From the NCBI GenBank assembly GCA_025450315.1, contig JANWHQ010000084.1, positions 1 through 35,093 on the forward strand: 35,093 nt of DNA, written 5' to 3'. The first letter of the stretch is position 1; each line of letters starts with the position of its first letter. The translations under genes were made by a program, and so were the position numbers. The notes beneath the pieces are model-generated. The model saw only the letters and a list, made by a program, of their open reading frames with translations. It ran no database searches and had not been told where the DNA came from. The DNA comes from Caulobacteraceae bacterium. GTDB taxonomy: Bacteria > Pseudomonadota > Alphaproteobacteria > Caulobacterales > Caulobacteraceae. This document shows positions 16,601 to 26,399 of the stretch, piece by piece.

Positions 16601-16726
16601 GTTGCCGTAATAGGGGGTGACCGTCCCGGAAGCCTGTTGCGCCTGGGCGGCGCCCGCCATCGCGGCGAGCGACACCGTCGCCACGGCCACAAGCTTCCAT
16701 GCGTCCTTTGCGGACCGATAAGCCAT
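13670..16726 (-). CDS. Exported S8 subtilisin-like serine protease with PFYG repeats and barrel-like C-terminus
   Basis: A 1018-aa protein. Residues 1-29 form a signal peptide (hydrophobic core, AQA end). Residues 38-88 are a heptad repeat of the form (R)PFYGNI/PFWGD. A spacer follows to about 245. The subtilase domain has catalytic D256 (IGMLDFT), H282 (FGDGHGAA), oxyanion N422 (VVAAGNDG) and S504 (TGTSLAAP). The C-terminal half (about 600-1018) is rich in short alternating strands and ends MIGYRFKTAF, as expected for an outer-membrane barrel, so an autotransporter-like architecture is likely. The substrate is unknown. The ATG at 16726 is chosen because the signal peptide begins there; a frame extension to 16789 is less likely. 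It is divergent from the SLAM-like gene at 17135. Confidence 0.87.
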   Translation of the reverse strand: MAYRSAKDAWKLVAVATVSLAAMAGAAQAQQASGTVTPYYGNIRPFYGDIRPFYGNIRPFYGNLRPFYGNIRPFWGDTSAFWGGLQPFAATVDKSFWGSLPGYTDSKGKYDGSQVGAFWTSEGAKFDQILSAWGSAQSQSDFANVAQLLQGLDSDSSSFWGKAVKKATKDNFDKGFSDPIFAKYGIDPSNPSSLANLDSNGQAMMLLDWYDGLMSLTNAGHVDWWMGATGWTPALAQTEGDLGGGGDKPVSIGMLDFTVTNNQKVAKGTVLQYGSSQFGDGHGAAVGSLIMSSIDGSNVMGVLPTGDATISVYDPYDDTGTTNWTDVGKGIDVLTQGYFKKSKGPVKDLLGALTPILQQVPIADSLAVTLGGATNKIAPAGTNLGVINASLGEPGWTLSPGWNAALASGSAKYSLLVVAAGNDGVAQPADIAWNFANNPTLLVVGSVGLDGTISNFSNTPGDACLNDTASGACDPLKNHFLVAPGELILVSDGSGGVSRQTGTSLAAPLVTGAIGLLEARWPWLANYPNETASIILQSATPIHSAGYSGSGPDPVYGWGELNIAASQAPLNWRNLIYLKSGLLGMPTPVPVSQVISTVQSGNQASWNSSKLYFTALEKIGNTYRDFEVPLASTLVGQNVATLAGQQMFQSYLTGPLKSWVAGGAQFSSGGVGDAVTAGFVASSQPMGQLGDSQLRVRMSAVQPTYGFSQHTLPMAMDFALIGQKQTMQFGFGDGAAALSGQPGLTGDADFQIGRGGANPLLGLASGGAYANWRYSPFKNLTVSFGATDRRSIRDAQLLGALGWAGATNLPGQIYAANAENVGLDYAAGRHVVLHASLSNLHENSGLLGVQSLSGDLNNGSSTRAASFGLDVNLSHGLMLSGSATVANTSAAGLQTLTTSPGGLTSTAAEIAVTKAGLFSASDRVRLTLSKPMQVVAGQVQFSDFAVVNRDTGEIGQVVESASAANAKTPFAAEMFYGRMFDNDRTEASVFMRAGVNTDQFGLGPQNDYMIGYRFKTAF
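16463..16615 (-). repeat. 21-bp tandem repeat encoding the PFYGNI/PFWGD heptads
   Basis: About seven copies of a 21-bp unit inside the protease gene encode heptads such as RPFYGDI, RPFYGNI, RPFYGNL, RPFWGDT, SAFWGGL and QPF. The copies nearest the signal peptide are the most alike, and later ones drift (Tyr to Trp, Asn to Asp or Gly). Similar PFYG/PFWG repeats follow the signal peptide in other alphaproteobacterial S8 proteases; their role is not known to me. Confidence 0.85.
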
Positions 16727-17134
16727 CTGATTCTGCCCCGCCCGAAATCCTAGTCGGCAGGCGAACAGATAACGTCGCAATGCTACCAAGTTTCAAACGA
16801 ACGGAGTAAATGCGTCGTTAGGCATAGACTCTTCTGGATTAGACAATCGATTATTCTTTCTAGGCACGCGTCCATTCTTCGGAAGCGCCGGTTCGACTGC
16901 GTTAGTCTGCCGCAGCTCCCAGCAACGCGGCCGGGGCCGCCGGACCGTCCTTCCGGCGCCGCATGAGTCCCCCGCCGCCCTCGCCGCCGTTTTGCTCGCC
17001 AAGCTTTGCCGCCTTGGCCGCCTCGGGTTAGGGTTGGCCAGGTTGCCGTGGGGCGGGCGTGAACAGGACATCCTTGACTTGCGGCCGCCTCGCCGTGCGG
17101 CCGCCGAACGGCTGACCGGCCCCGCCCGAGACCC
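16727..17134. other. Divergent intergenic region between the protease and SLAM-like genes
   Basis: 408 bp that must hold both promoters. The part near the protease (about 16757-16880) is AT-richer than its surroundings and contains an imperfect dyad: TAACGTCGC (16770-16778) against GCGTCGTTA (16812-16820), 8 of 9 complementary. The rest is ordinary GC-rich sequence. No gene is supported, and no clear -35/-10 pair was recognised. Confidence 0.4.
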
Positions 17135-18475
17135 GTGCGCAGAGCCGCGTTGATCCTGGCCATGGTGCTCGGCCTTGTCCTGGCCGGCGCGACCGCGCTC
17201 GCCCAGACCCCGCCGCCCTTCACCGCGACCATCGAGCGGAACGGCAAGGCCCAGACCGTCTCGGTCGTCGAGGCCGCCTCGCTGCTGATGCGGGCCGGCA
17301 AGCTGGACGACGCCAGGAAGGTCCTGCTGGCGCTGGAGAAAGCCAGGCCCGACGACAGCGAGGTCCTGTTCCTGCTGGGCCTGATCGCGGTCCAGCAGAA
17401 GGACTACGACGCCGCCATTCGCCTTTTCCGCCGCATCCTGGTGCGCGAGCCCGGCGTGGCGCGGGTCCGCCTGGAGCTGGCCAGGGCCTTCTTCCTGAAC
17501 AAGGACTGGGACAACGCCGAGCGCCAGTTCCGCTTCGCTCGCAGCTCGGACCTGCCGGCCGGCGCGATCGCCAACATCGACCAGTACCTGTTCGCCATCC
17601 GCCGCCTGAGGCGCTGGTCGGTGAACGCACAGGTCGCGGTGGCGCCGGACACCAACCTGAACGCCGGGCCCGACATCACCGAACTGCAGATCTTCGGCCT
17701 GCCCTTCCAGTTGTCGGACCAGACCCGCAGGAAGAGCGGCGTGGGCGCCGCGCTCGACCTCGGCGGCGAATGGGACCAGCCCCTCGGCCAGCGGACCCGG
17801 CTCGACCTCGGCGCCGCGTTCCACGGCCTCGTCTATCCCGACAGCGAATTCGACGACCTGTCGCTTTCGGCCTTCGCCGGCCCCGCCTTCCTGGCCCGCA
17901 AGTGGGAGATCGGCCCGCGGCTGACCGCCTTCCGCCGCTGGTACGGCCGCAGCGTCTACAACCAGGGCCTGGGCGGGGTGCTGCAGGGGACCTATTACGT
18001 CACGCCCCGCTTCGGCGTGGGCGCCTCGGTCGGCGCGCAGACCGTCAGCTTCCCCCAGCTGACCCAGCAGAACGGCGTCGCGGTGTCGGGGGGGCTGAAC
18101 GCCTATTTCACGCCCAACCCCTTCACCCTGCTCTCGGCCAACGCCGCCCTCAGCCGCCAGAACGCCGAGATCCCCGCCTATGCCTACACCGCCGGCCAGG
18201 TCGCGCTGGGCTATTCGCGCGACCTCAGGGGCGGGCTCTCGATCAGCCTGACGCCCAGCCTCACTCTCACCCGCTACGACGCCCCCCTCGCCGCTTTCGG
18301 GGTCAGCCGCCGCGACGCCCAGTGGACCCTCGAGATCGCCGCCCTGGACCGGCGCATCGACTGGTACGGCTTCACCCCCCGCGTCAGCTACGCCTTCACC
18401 CACGACGCCAGCAACGTGGCGCTCTACAGCTTCGACCGCAGCCGCTTCGAGTTCGGGGTGACGCGGGTGTTCTGA
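17135..18475 (+). CDS. SLAM-like outer-membrane protein (TPR + DUF560-type barrel)
   Basis: A 446-aa protein. Residues 1-23 are a signal peptide ending ALA, then QTPPP. Residues about 45-150 form helical TPR repeats (for example LLMRAGKLDDARKVLLALEKA and AIRLFRRILVREP). The remainder is a beta-barrel ending FEFGVTRVF, the typical terminal strand of this family. This layout matches surface lipoprotein assembly modifiers (SLAM), which move lipoproteins or soluble hemophores across the outer membrane. No lipoprotein gene is adjacent; the divergent S8 protease is the only clear exported neighbour. The GTG at 17135 gives a correct signal peptide. The following hydrolase gene may be co-transcribed (91-nt gap). 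Confidence 0.85.
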   Translation: MRRAALILAMVLGLVLAGATALAQTPPPFTATIERNGKAQTVSVVEAASLLMRAGKLDDARKVLLALEKARPDDSEVLFLLGLIAVQQKDYDAAIRLFRRILVREPGVARVRLELARAFFLNKDWDNAERQFRFARSSDLPAGAIANIDQYLFAIRRLRRWSVNAQVAVAPDTNLNAGPDITELQIFGLPFQLSDQTRRKSGVGAALDLGGEWDQPLGQRTRLDLGAAFHGLVYPDSEFDDLSLSAFAGPAFLARKWEIGPRLTAFRRWYGRSVYNQGLGGVLQGTYYVTPRFGVGASVGAQTVSFPQLTQQNGVAVSGGLNAYFTPNPFTLLSANAALSRQNAEIPAYAYTAGQVALGYSRDLRGGLSISLTPSLTLTRYDAPLAAFGVSRRDAQWTLEIAALDRRIDWYGFTPRVSYAFTHDASNVALYSFDRSRFEFGVTRVF

Positions 18476-18566
18476 GGGGCGCCGGACTGCTGACGGACCT
18501 GACGAGCGATGCAGAAGCGGGCTAAGCTCCTCTCGGCCGTCATCCAGAACGGACGGGAGGGGAAAC

Positions 18567-19769
18567 ATGACCACCAAATGGGCCCGCGCAGCCGCGGCCG
18601 CCGCCTTGCTGACCAGCCTCGTCTCCAATTCGGTGCAGGCCCGGGTTCCCGATCCGGTCTACCAGCAGCTGAAAAAGATGGGCCACGTCGTGGACGTCTC
18701 CTGCACGGCCAAGCTCTACCGGCCGATGATGCCGGCCAACGACTACGACACCTGGTGGCCGCCCGGCGCGCCCGCGCCCATACCGTCCAAGGCCAAGCTC
18801 TATCCGGGCGTGACCATCGTGCGCGACGCCAGGTTCGGGCCCAACCCCAAGGACCTGGTGGACATCTTCTATGGCGACAAGGGCGCCAGGCGCCGGCCGG
18901 TGTTCATCTACGTGCCCGGCGGCGCCGGCAACAAGATCGAGCAGCAGGTGCGCGAGGCCAACGCCTTCTACGACAACATCGGCCGCTGGGGCGTGAAGAA
19001 CGGCTTCGTGGTGGTCACCGTCCAGCGCCATCCCGGGCCCAATTGGGACGACGGCGGGCGCGACATCGCCAGCGCGGTCGACTGGGTCAAGGCCCACATC
19101 GGCAAGTACCACGGCGACGGCGCGCGCATGGTGATGGCCTCGCACTCGGCCGGCACCCTGCCGACCGGCGTCTACGTCGGCCATCCCGAGCGCTGGCCCC
19201 ACGGCGTGCAGATCAAGGGGATGATCTACATGTCGGGCGCGCCGATCCCGACGGCGCTGGGCGACCAGACCATGTTCGCCGGCAACAGCCCCTCCCCCAA
19301 CCAGCCGCCGCCGGGCGCGACCTGCGGCGCCGATCCGAACCAGGGCAATGCGCACGGCCACATCTCGGGGCCCAGCGGCGCGCCGGAGACCGCGCCGCCC
19401 TTCCGCGGCCCCGGCGGCTTCCGCCCGCCGCAGCTCACCGACGCGCAGAAGGCCGAACGGGACAACCTGCCGGGCTTCCTGAAGACCCACGTGAAGATCA
19501 TGATCATGCGCGCCGAGCTCGATCCCGGGGTCACCGGCGGCATGACGGCCCTGGACCGCGCGGTGCACGACAAGCTCTGCGCCGCCGACGGCCCCAAGGC
19601 CAAGGACGGCCAGGGCCATTGCCCGATCCTGGTCTACAACCGGCGCCACAGCCACGTGTCGGAAGTCTTCGCCTTTGACAGCCCCGACACCAGCGTCTCC
19701 GATCCCATCCTGAAGTTCGCCCGGCGGGTGACGGCGGTGGGACCGAAGCGGCGCGCCAAGGCGGGGTGA
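18567..19769 (+). CDS. Exported alpha/beta hydrolase
   Basis: A 400-aa protein with an N-terminal signal peptide ending near VQA, so it is periplasmic or secreted. It has the alpha/beta-hydrolase fold: the oxyanion region PVFIYVPGGAG and the nucleophile elbow ASHSAGT with S194. An acidic residue in RAELDPG and a late His (NRRHSHVSE) would complete the triad. It resembles the esterase/carboxylesterase group; the substrate is not predictable. A long Pro/Gly-rich insertion (about 250-300) separates the nucleophile from the C-terminal part. GGGAGGGG precedes the ATG at an ideal distance. It is convergent with atpG. Confidence 0.8.
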   Translation: MTTKWARAAAAAALLTSLVSNSVQARVPDPVYQQLKKMGHVVDVSCTAKLYRPMMPANDYDTWWPPGAPAPIPSKAKLYPGVTIVRDARFGPNPKDLVDIFYGDKGARRRPVFIYVPGGAGNKIEQQVREANAFYDNIGRWGVKNGFVVVTVQRHPGPNWDDGGRDIASAVDWVKAHIGKYHGDGARMVMASHSAGTLPTGVYVGHPERWPHGVQIKGMIYMSGAPIPTALGDQTMFAGNSPSPNQPPPGATCGADPNQGNAHGHISGPSGAPETAPPFRGPGGFRPPQLTDAQKAERDNLPGFLKTHVKIMIMRAELDPGVTGGMTALDRAVHDKLCAADGPKAKDGQGHCPILVYNRRHSHVSEVFAFDSPDTSVSDPILKFARRVTAVGPKRRAKAG

Positions 19770-19811
19770 GGCGAAGGGCGCGCTCCGGCCTGGGTCCGCC
19801 TCGGAGTTCGT

Positions 19812-20662
19812 TCAGAGGCCCCCGGCGCCTTCCGCGGCCAGGGCGCCGGAGGTGACTTCCTGCACCTCGGCGGTGATCTGCTCCTGGCGCAGCAGCCGTT
19901 CCTGACCGGAAAGCTCGTCCAGCTTCTGATCGATGTTGAGCCGCGCCGAGGCCATGGTCTCCAGCCGCGCCGCGTTCTCGCTGGCGAAGCTCTCGAGCGC
20001 CGCCAGCGCGAGTTCCGCGAACACATACTCTCCCACCAGCTGCTCGATCAGCCGGGCCGGCGGCAGATTGGTCAGGGGCGGAGGTCCGGAACGGGGCGCC
20101 CGGAAGGCGTCCAGGTCCAGGGGCAGGATCGGCTTGCGGACGATGGTCGCCACGCCGCCGCCCGCAAGCCTGGCGAAGACGATCTCGGCGCGCGCGAAGC
20201 GTTCCTCGACGAAGCCGGTGTAGAGCGCGTCCGCCACCCGCCGGGCGGTCGCGCCGACGCCGGCAGCCTGGCTCGCCATGGGGGTCGACCAATCCACCCG
20301 ACGTCCCCGCTCCTGCGCCAATGCGAGACCTCGCGAGCCTGCGACGAACAGCTTGCTCCCGTCCTCGGCCGGGACCGCGTCCAGGACGCGCTGGGTGAAG
20401 GCGCCGGCAAAGCCGTGCTCGGCGGTGAAGACCACGGCGGCGCCCGGGCTGGCGGCCGCCGGCGCGCTGGTCACGCCGTCCGGCTCCAAGAGTTCGACGG
20501 CCCGCGCCAGGCCGCCGGAGATGACCTTGGCGTAGGCTCGGTAACCGTCGAGCGCGTTGCGCGCCTGCTGGGTGTGGGCGGCGGCTATGCCGCGCATGGC
20601 GCCGACCACCACCCTGAGCTTCCGGATGCTGGCGATCCGCGCCTGGGCCTCGCCGAGGGCGC

Positions 20663-20666
<4 letters not shown>
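19812..20666 (-). CDS. atpG: N-ATPase gamma subunit
   Basis: A 284-aa F1 central-stalk subunit. N-terminal segment [20 protein letters not shown] and C-terminal segment [22 protein letters not shown] match the coiled-coil ends of gamma subunits. It is the last gene of the operon, as expected for the N-ATPase order, and its ATG overlaps the atpA stop in an ATGA. Confidence 0.92.
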
Positions 20667-22172
<1,506 letters not shown>

Positions 22173-22201
<29 letters not shown>

Positions 22202-22940
22202 CGATCAGCTCGGCTTGGATCCGCTTCAGATCTTCCGACCATGAGCGGCGCAGGATGGTGAACGGGAAGCGGACCTCGACGCCCGCGATCAGCGTCTTGT
22301 CGACCCGGAACTTCGCCGTCGCGGGCGCGCCCAACGCCGCGCTCAGGCTCTTGCCGAACCGCGTGGCGGCGGGCTTGGCCAGCGGCGCGGCGGTGACGAC
22401 CTCCAGCGTCTCCCCATCCGTCGCCGCGCGCTCGGCGATGCGCTTCCGGGTTTCGGCGGGCAGCGACCTGACGTCGTCGCAGACGAGATCGAGCAGCCCC
22501 TCCTGGACCGCGGCCGCGGGCGCTTCCTGCAGCAGGCGCCGAACGATCGAGACGGCCAGCCGCGCCGCGTCGCGACCCATGGTCCTGACGGCCCCGGCGC
22601 GCTCGCGATCGAAGGCTTTCCCTGCCTCCAATCTGAGGGCTTCGGCTTCCGCGCGAGCCTTGGCGAGGACGGCCTTTGCCTCGGCGTCGGCCGCATCGCG
22701 GGCGGCCTTCATGGCGGCGTCGCGCTCCTGGACGATCGCCGCCCGTTGGCTCTCCAGGCTCTGCTTCAGGTCTTCGGCGGCCTTCTTCTCCGCCAGGGCG
22801 TCGGCGATCAGCGTGTCGGTCTGGGCCTTTCGGGCCGCGATGATCGCGAGCACCGGCTTGTAGAGGAACCGGTGCAGCAGCCAGACCAGCACCAGGAAGT
22901 TGGCGAGCTGCAGGACCAGGGTCCAGGGATCGAAGTGCAT
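22173..22940 (-). CDS. atpF: N-ATPase b subunit with long C-terminal region
   Basis: A 255-aa peripheral-stalk subunit: one N-terminal membrane helix ([21 protein letters not shown]), a long Ala/Glu/Lys-rich coiled coil (about 35-125), and a C-terminal domain (about 130-255). Ordinary b subunits are about 160 aa. N-ATPase operons have no separate delta gene, and this extension probably does its work; that is inferred from the length and the missing gene. Confidence 0.9.
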
Positions 22941-23185
22941 CAGTGCACGAACGGATTGGCGAACAGGACCAGCAGCGCCACCACCAGGGCGTAGATGGCC
23001 ATGGTCTCGATCATCGCCAGGCCCACGAACAGGGTCCGGGAAATGACGTTCGCCGCGTCCGGCTGCCGGGCGATGGCGTCCATCGCGGCGGCGACCGCCC
23101 GCCCCTCGGCGAGGGCCGGACCGATGGCGCCCATGCCGACGGCGAAGGCCGCGGCCAGGATGCTGACGAGCGGGAGGTAGTTCAT
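22940..23185 (-). CDS. atpE: N-ATPase c subunit (rotor ring)
   Basis: An 81-aa hairpin of two membrane helices with the loop ARQPDA. Helix 2 carries the ion-binding pair E60-T61 (AMIETMAIY). Helix 1 carries E27 (IGPALAEGRA) where Na+-binding rings such as that of Ilyobacter have Gln. Two facing carboxylates and a following Thr are typical of N-ATPases. These enzymes were proposed to pump Na+, while structural work on a Burkholderia ring argued for H+. The ATG overlaps the atpB stop by 4 nt. Confidence 0.95.
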   Translation of the reverse strand: MNYLPLVSILAAAFAVGMGAIGPALAEGRAVAAAMDAIARQPDAANVISRTLFVGLAMIETMAIYALVVALLVLFANPFVH

Positions 23186-23868
23186 CGCGGGCTCCTCGAT
23201 TTGGGTCGGATCTGTCCCACCGCCCCGCCGATGAAGACCATCGCCAGGACGGTGAAGATGTAGGCCTGGATCAGGCCGGTGAGCAGTTCGAGCGCCATGA
23301 ACGGGATCGGCACGAGCAGGCCGACCAGCGAGAGCACGATGCCGATGACGAAGACCCCGCTCATGATGTTGCCGAACAGGCGGACCATCAGCGAGAAGGT
23401 CCGGGTGATCTCCGACAACAGGTTCAGGGGAAGCATGATCCAGGTCGGCCTGGCAAAGTCGGCGAGATAGCCGCCGAGCCCCCGCGTCCGGACGCCGAAC
23501 CAGTGGACCGCGAAGAAGACGATCACCGCCAGGGCCGCGTCGGTCTCGAGGTGGGCCGTCGGCGGCTCGAGCCCCGGGACCAGCGAGAGCAGATTGGCCG
23601 AGGCGATGAAGATGAACAGGGTCGCCAGGAAGGGCAGATAGGGCTCGGGATCGGCCTGCAGCGTCTCACGGATCTGGCCCTGCACCGAGGCGACCAGCAG
23701 TTCCACGGCGGCCTGGCCCCGCCCCGGGTCCAGCCGCAGCCTTCGCGTCCCCAGCGCGCTGGCCAGCGTCAGCGCCGCGATCAGGCCCCAGGTCACGACC
23801 ACCGGCTCGCTGATCGGGACCGGCCCGACATGGAACAGCACCTGGGCGGTGAGCGGGGAGGCGATCAA
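23182..23868 (-). CDS. atpB: N-ATPase a subunit
   Basis: A 228-aa membrane subunit forming the ion half-channels against the c ring. The essential arginine is in SLMVRLFGNIMSG. Further conserved parts are the segment with LLSEITRTFSLM and the C-terminal helix LIQAYIFTVLAMVFI. The start is taken as the TTG at 23868, which overlaps the atpR stop in a TTGA, the same coupling as the ATGA junctions of the other genes; no ATG gives a proper N-terminus. Confidence 0.92.
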   Translation of the reverse strand: MIASPLTAQVLFHVGPVPISEPVVVTWGLIAALTLASALGTRRLRLDPGRGQAAVELLVASVQGQIRETLQADPEPYLPFLATLFIFIASANLLSLVPGLEPPTAHLETDAALAVIVFFAVHWFGVRTRGLGGYLADFARPTWIMLPLNLLSEITRTFSLMVRLFGNIMSGVFVIGIVLSLVGLLVPIPFMALELLTGLIQAYIFTVLAMVFIGGAVGQIRPKSRSPR

Positions 23869-24137
23869 GGCGTCCTCCCCAGCATCCGCACGACGAGGGG
23901 CCGCGCCAGCACCAGGCCCCCCGCCACGGCGAACAGGGGACCTGCGCCCTGAAAGGCGGACCACACCAGGACGCCGGCGATGACCGCCAGACGCGCGACG
24001 TGCAGGCCGATCGGCCGCCACAAGCCGCCGCGCACATAGAGGTCGGTGTTGAGCTTCAGCGACGCCATGCTCGCCCCGCCGAGGATCAGGCCCGCCAGGC
24101 CGAAGGCCGCCAGCCGTCCGATTTCGCCCGCGATCAT
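23865..24137 (-). CDS. atpR: N-ATPase accessory membrane protein AtpR
   Basis: A 90-aa protein with about three membrane helices, starting MIAGEIGRLAAFGLAGLILGG. A small gene in exactly this place, between the AtpI-like gene and atpB, is a mark of N-ATPase operons. It is thought to help ring assembly. The start is fixed by the ATGA overlap with atpQ. Confidence 0.85.
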   Translation of the reverse strand: MIAGEIGRLAAFGLAGLILGGASMASLKLNTDLYVRGGLWRPIGLHVARLAVIAGVLVWSAFQGAGPLFAVAGGLVLARPLVVRMLGRTP

Positions 24138-24451
24138 CCCTCGTCCTCCTGCTGGATCCTCTGGATGCGCCGCCAGGCCATCCAGCATCCCAGCGCCACG
24201 CCCGCCACCAGCAGCGCGCCGGTCCAGAAGATGCCCGCCGCGAAGCGATGGTCGAGCCACCGGCCCAGGAACAGGCCCGCGACGGCGGGCGTGACCACCA
24301 ACCATCCAAGGGCGCCGATCATCGCCAGGTTCTTGGCGAGCGAGCGCTCCCCGTGGGCCTGCCAGAACGCCCGCCGCGCGGCGCGGGCCGCGACGGAGCG
24401 GGCCAGTTCGATGTCGTCGTCCGACGATGGCCCGGTCGGCGAAGCGCTCAT
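24134..24451 (-). CDS. atpQ: N-ATPase AtpI/AtpQ-like membrane protein
   Basis: A 105-aa protein with a hydrophilic N-terminus and two membrane helices (about 45-65 and 72-92), the AtpI-like layout, where members help assemble the c ring. The ATGA overlap with atpC fixes the start. Named atpQ from its position in the D-C-Q-R-B-E-F-A-G order. Confidence 0.85.
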   Translation of the reverse strand: MSASPTGPSSDDDIELARSVAARAARRAFWQAHGERSLAKNLAMIGALGWLVVTPAVAGLFLGRWLDHRFAAGIFWTGALLVAGVALGCWMAWRRIQRIQQEDEG

Positions 24452-24870
24452 GCCCGGTCGCCTCCGCCGCTGGAGGACTGCGGGCGCAGGTAGCCGATGA
24501 TCTGGCGGATGGCCTGCACCCTGAACTGTTCGGCGTGGGCCCGCGCCTGGCGTTCCTCCTCCGCCTCGGCCGTGAGCCTGCCGCGCACCACCGCCTCGAG
24601 GGACGGCAGGTCGTCGCCGAGAATCGCCTCGCGGGTGGCGATGGCCACGTCCTCGCCGCCGCTCACCGTGAGCAGGCCGCCCCGCACGGCGCAGTAGCCC
24701 TGCCGGCCATCCGCCCGCCGCCAGCCCACGATGGAGACCGCCAGCGCGGTCACGAAGTCCGCATGGCGGGGCAGGATCCCGAATTCGCCGCTCTCATCCT
24801 CGGCGCGGACGGCGGCGACGTCCGGGTAATCGGCGACGAGGGCGCTCGGGGTGGCGATCAGCAGCTTCAT
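24448..24870 (-). CDS. atpC: N-ATPase epsilon subunit
   Basis: A 140-aa F1 epsilon subunit: an N-terminal beta-sandwich ([28 protein letters not shown]) and a C-terminal helical part (about 88-140). The ATGA overlap with atpD fixes the start. Because atpC is coupled to atpD, the amber codon in atpD could lower its translation, although about 900 nt lie between. Confidence 0.92.
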   Translation of the reverse strand: MKLLIATPSALVADYPDVAAVRAEDESGEFGILPRHADFVTALAVSIVGWRRADGRQGYCAVRGGLLTVSGGEDVAIATREAILGDDLPSLEAVVRGRLTAEAEEERQARAHAEQFRVQAIRQIIGYLRPQSSSGGGDRA

Positions 24871-26300
24871 GCCGCCGCCGCCACAGGCTTCGCCGTCGCC
24901 TTCGCCTCGCGGGCTTCCGCCTCGTCCAGATCCCCGACCATGTAGAGCGAGCTCTCCGCCCACTTGTCCGCCGCGCCGTCCAGGATCGCGCGGCATCCCT
25001 CGATGGTCTTGGCGATCGGAACGGTGCGGCCCGGCTGGCCGGTGAACGCCTCGGTGACCCGGAAGGGTTGGGTCAGGAACCGCTGCAGGCGGCGGGCGCG
25101 CGTGACCGCGCCCCGGTCCGCCGGGCTCAGCTCGTCCATGCCCAGCAGCGCGATGATGTCCTGCAGGTCGCGGTAGCGGGCGATGGTCGCGCGCACCTCT
25201 TCGGCGAGCCTGTAATGGGCCTCGCCCACGACGTTGGGATCCAGCAGCACCGAACCGGACCTCAGCGGATCGATGGCCGGATACATGGCCTGGGCCGCCA
25301 TTGCGCGGGACAGAACCACCGAGCCGTCGAAATGGTTGAACAGGGCCGTCACGGCCGGATCGGTGAAATCGTCGGCGGGGACATAGACCGCCTGGATGGC
25401 GGAGACGGCGGCGCCCGGGACGGAGGCGATGCGCTCCTCCAGGTCGGCGACCTCGGTCGCCAGCGTCGGCTGGTAGCCCACGCGTGACGGCAGCCGCCCC
25501 AACAGGCCGGAGATCTCGCCGCCGGCCTGGACGAAGCGGAAGACGTTGTCCATCAAGAGCAGCACGTCGCGCTTCTTCTCGTCGCGGAAGTACTCGGCGA
25601 TGGTGAGGGCGCTGAGGCCGACGCGCCAGCGCGCGCCGGGCGGCTCGTTCATCTGGCCGTAGACCAGCACGGTGCGATCGAGGATGCCGGATCGCCGCAT
25701 CTCGAGCAGCATCTCGTGCCCCTCGCGGGAGCGCTCTCCGACGCCGGCGAAGACCGAGAAGCGGCTCTAGGTCTCGACCATGGTGCGGATCAGCTCGGTC
25801 ACCAGAACCGTCTTGCCGACGCCCGCGCCGCCGAAGAGCCCGGCCTTGCCGCCCCGGGCCAGCGGCGCCAGCAGGTCGATCACCTTGATGCCGGTTTCGA
25901 GCAGGGTGCGCGCGCCGCTCTGCTGGGCCAGGGCCGGCGGCGGGCGGTGGATCGGCCAGCGCGGGGTCTCAGGCGCAATGGGCGGCCCGCCGTCGCGCGG
26001 GACCCCCAGAACATCCACCAGCCGCCCGAGCATGGCCTCGCCGACAGGCACGGAGATGGGCCCGCCCGTCGCCAGGACCGGGGCGCCGCGGCGGAGGCCC
26101 TCGGTGCTCTGCATGGCCACGGACCGGACGGTCCGCTCGTCGAGGTGGGCCTGAACCTCGGCCACCAGGGCCACGTCCCCGCCGACCTCCAGGGCCTCGT
26201 TGATCGCGGGCAGCGCGCCTCCGTCGAAGCGGACGTCGAGCACCGATCCGCGCACCGAAACCACGAATCCCTTCGGACGGGCGTCTGCAGCCAGCGCCAT
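24867..26300 (-). pseudogene. atpD: N-ATPase beta subunit, interrupted by one in-frame amber codon
   Basis: The catalytic F1 subunit, 478 codons including the final stop, colinear with beta subunits over its whole length. Codon 178 is TAG (25769-25767). Before it lies Walker A GGAGVGKT (157-164); after it, in the same frame, come [12 protein letters not shown] with catalytic E189, LLLMDN (Walker B) and the complete C-terminal domain up to the TGA that overlaps atpC. The reading frame does not shift, and no other damage is visible. By alignment memory the stop replaces a variable residue just before the conserved VFAGVGER, possibly a Tyr (one-base change). As written, only a 177-aa N-terminal fragment would be made; an ATG at 25712 could restart a fragment without Walker A. 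Recent mutation, sequence error and readthrough are all possible. Confidence 0.88.
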
Positions 26301-26399
26301 CCCTCGATCTCCAGCGAACGTTACGCGTCGCGTCACGGCCACGACGGAAATCGCCGCAGTCAACTGGATCGCTTGTACGCCATTGCGGACACGCGGTGT

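Noticed and set aside
16463..16615. CRISPR-like array
   Set aside because: The 21-bp repeats are contiguous without spacers and encode protein heptads in frame.
13499..16753. A 1084-codon open frame on the plus strand
   Set aside because: It lies opposite the S8 protease, which has a signal peptide, catalytic triad and repeats. The plus-strand product is Arg/Gly/His-rich low-complexity sequence, typical of antisense frames in GC-rich DNA.
25712..25769. Programmed frameshift in atpD
   Set aside because: Both halves are in the same frame, so a frameshift cannot bypass the stop; only a base change or readthrough could.
25767..25769. Amber codon as pyrrolysine
   Set aside because: No pyrrolysine genes are seen in the window, the lineage does not normally use it, and the site is a variable position in beta subunits.
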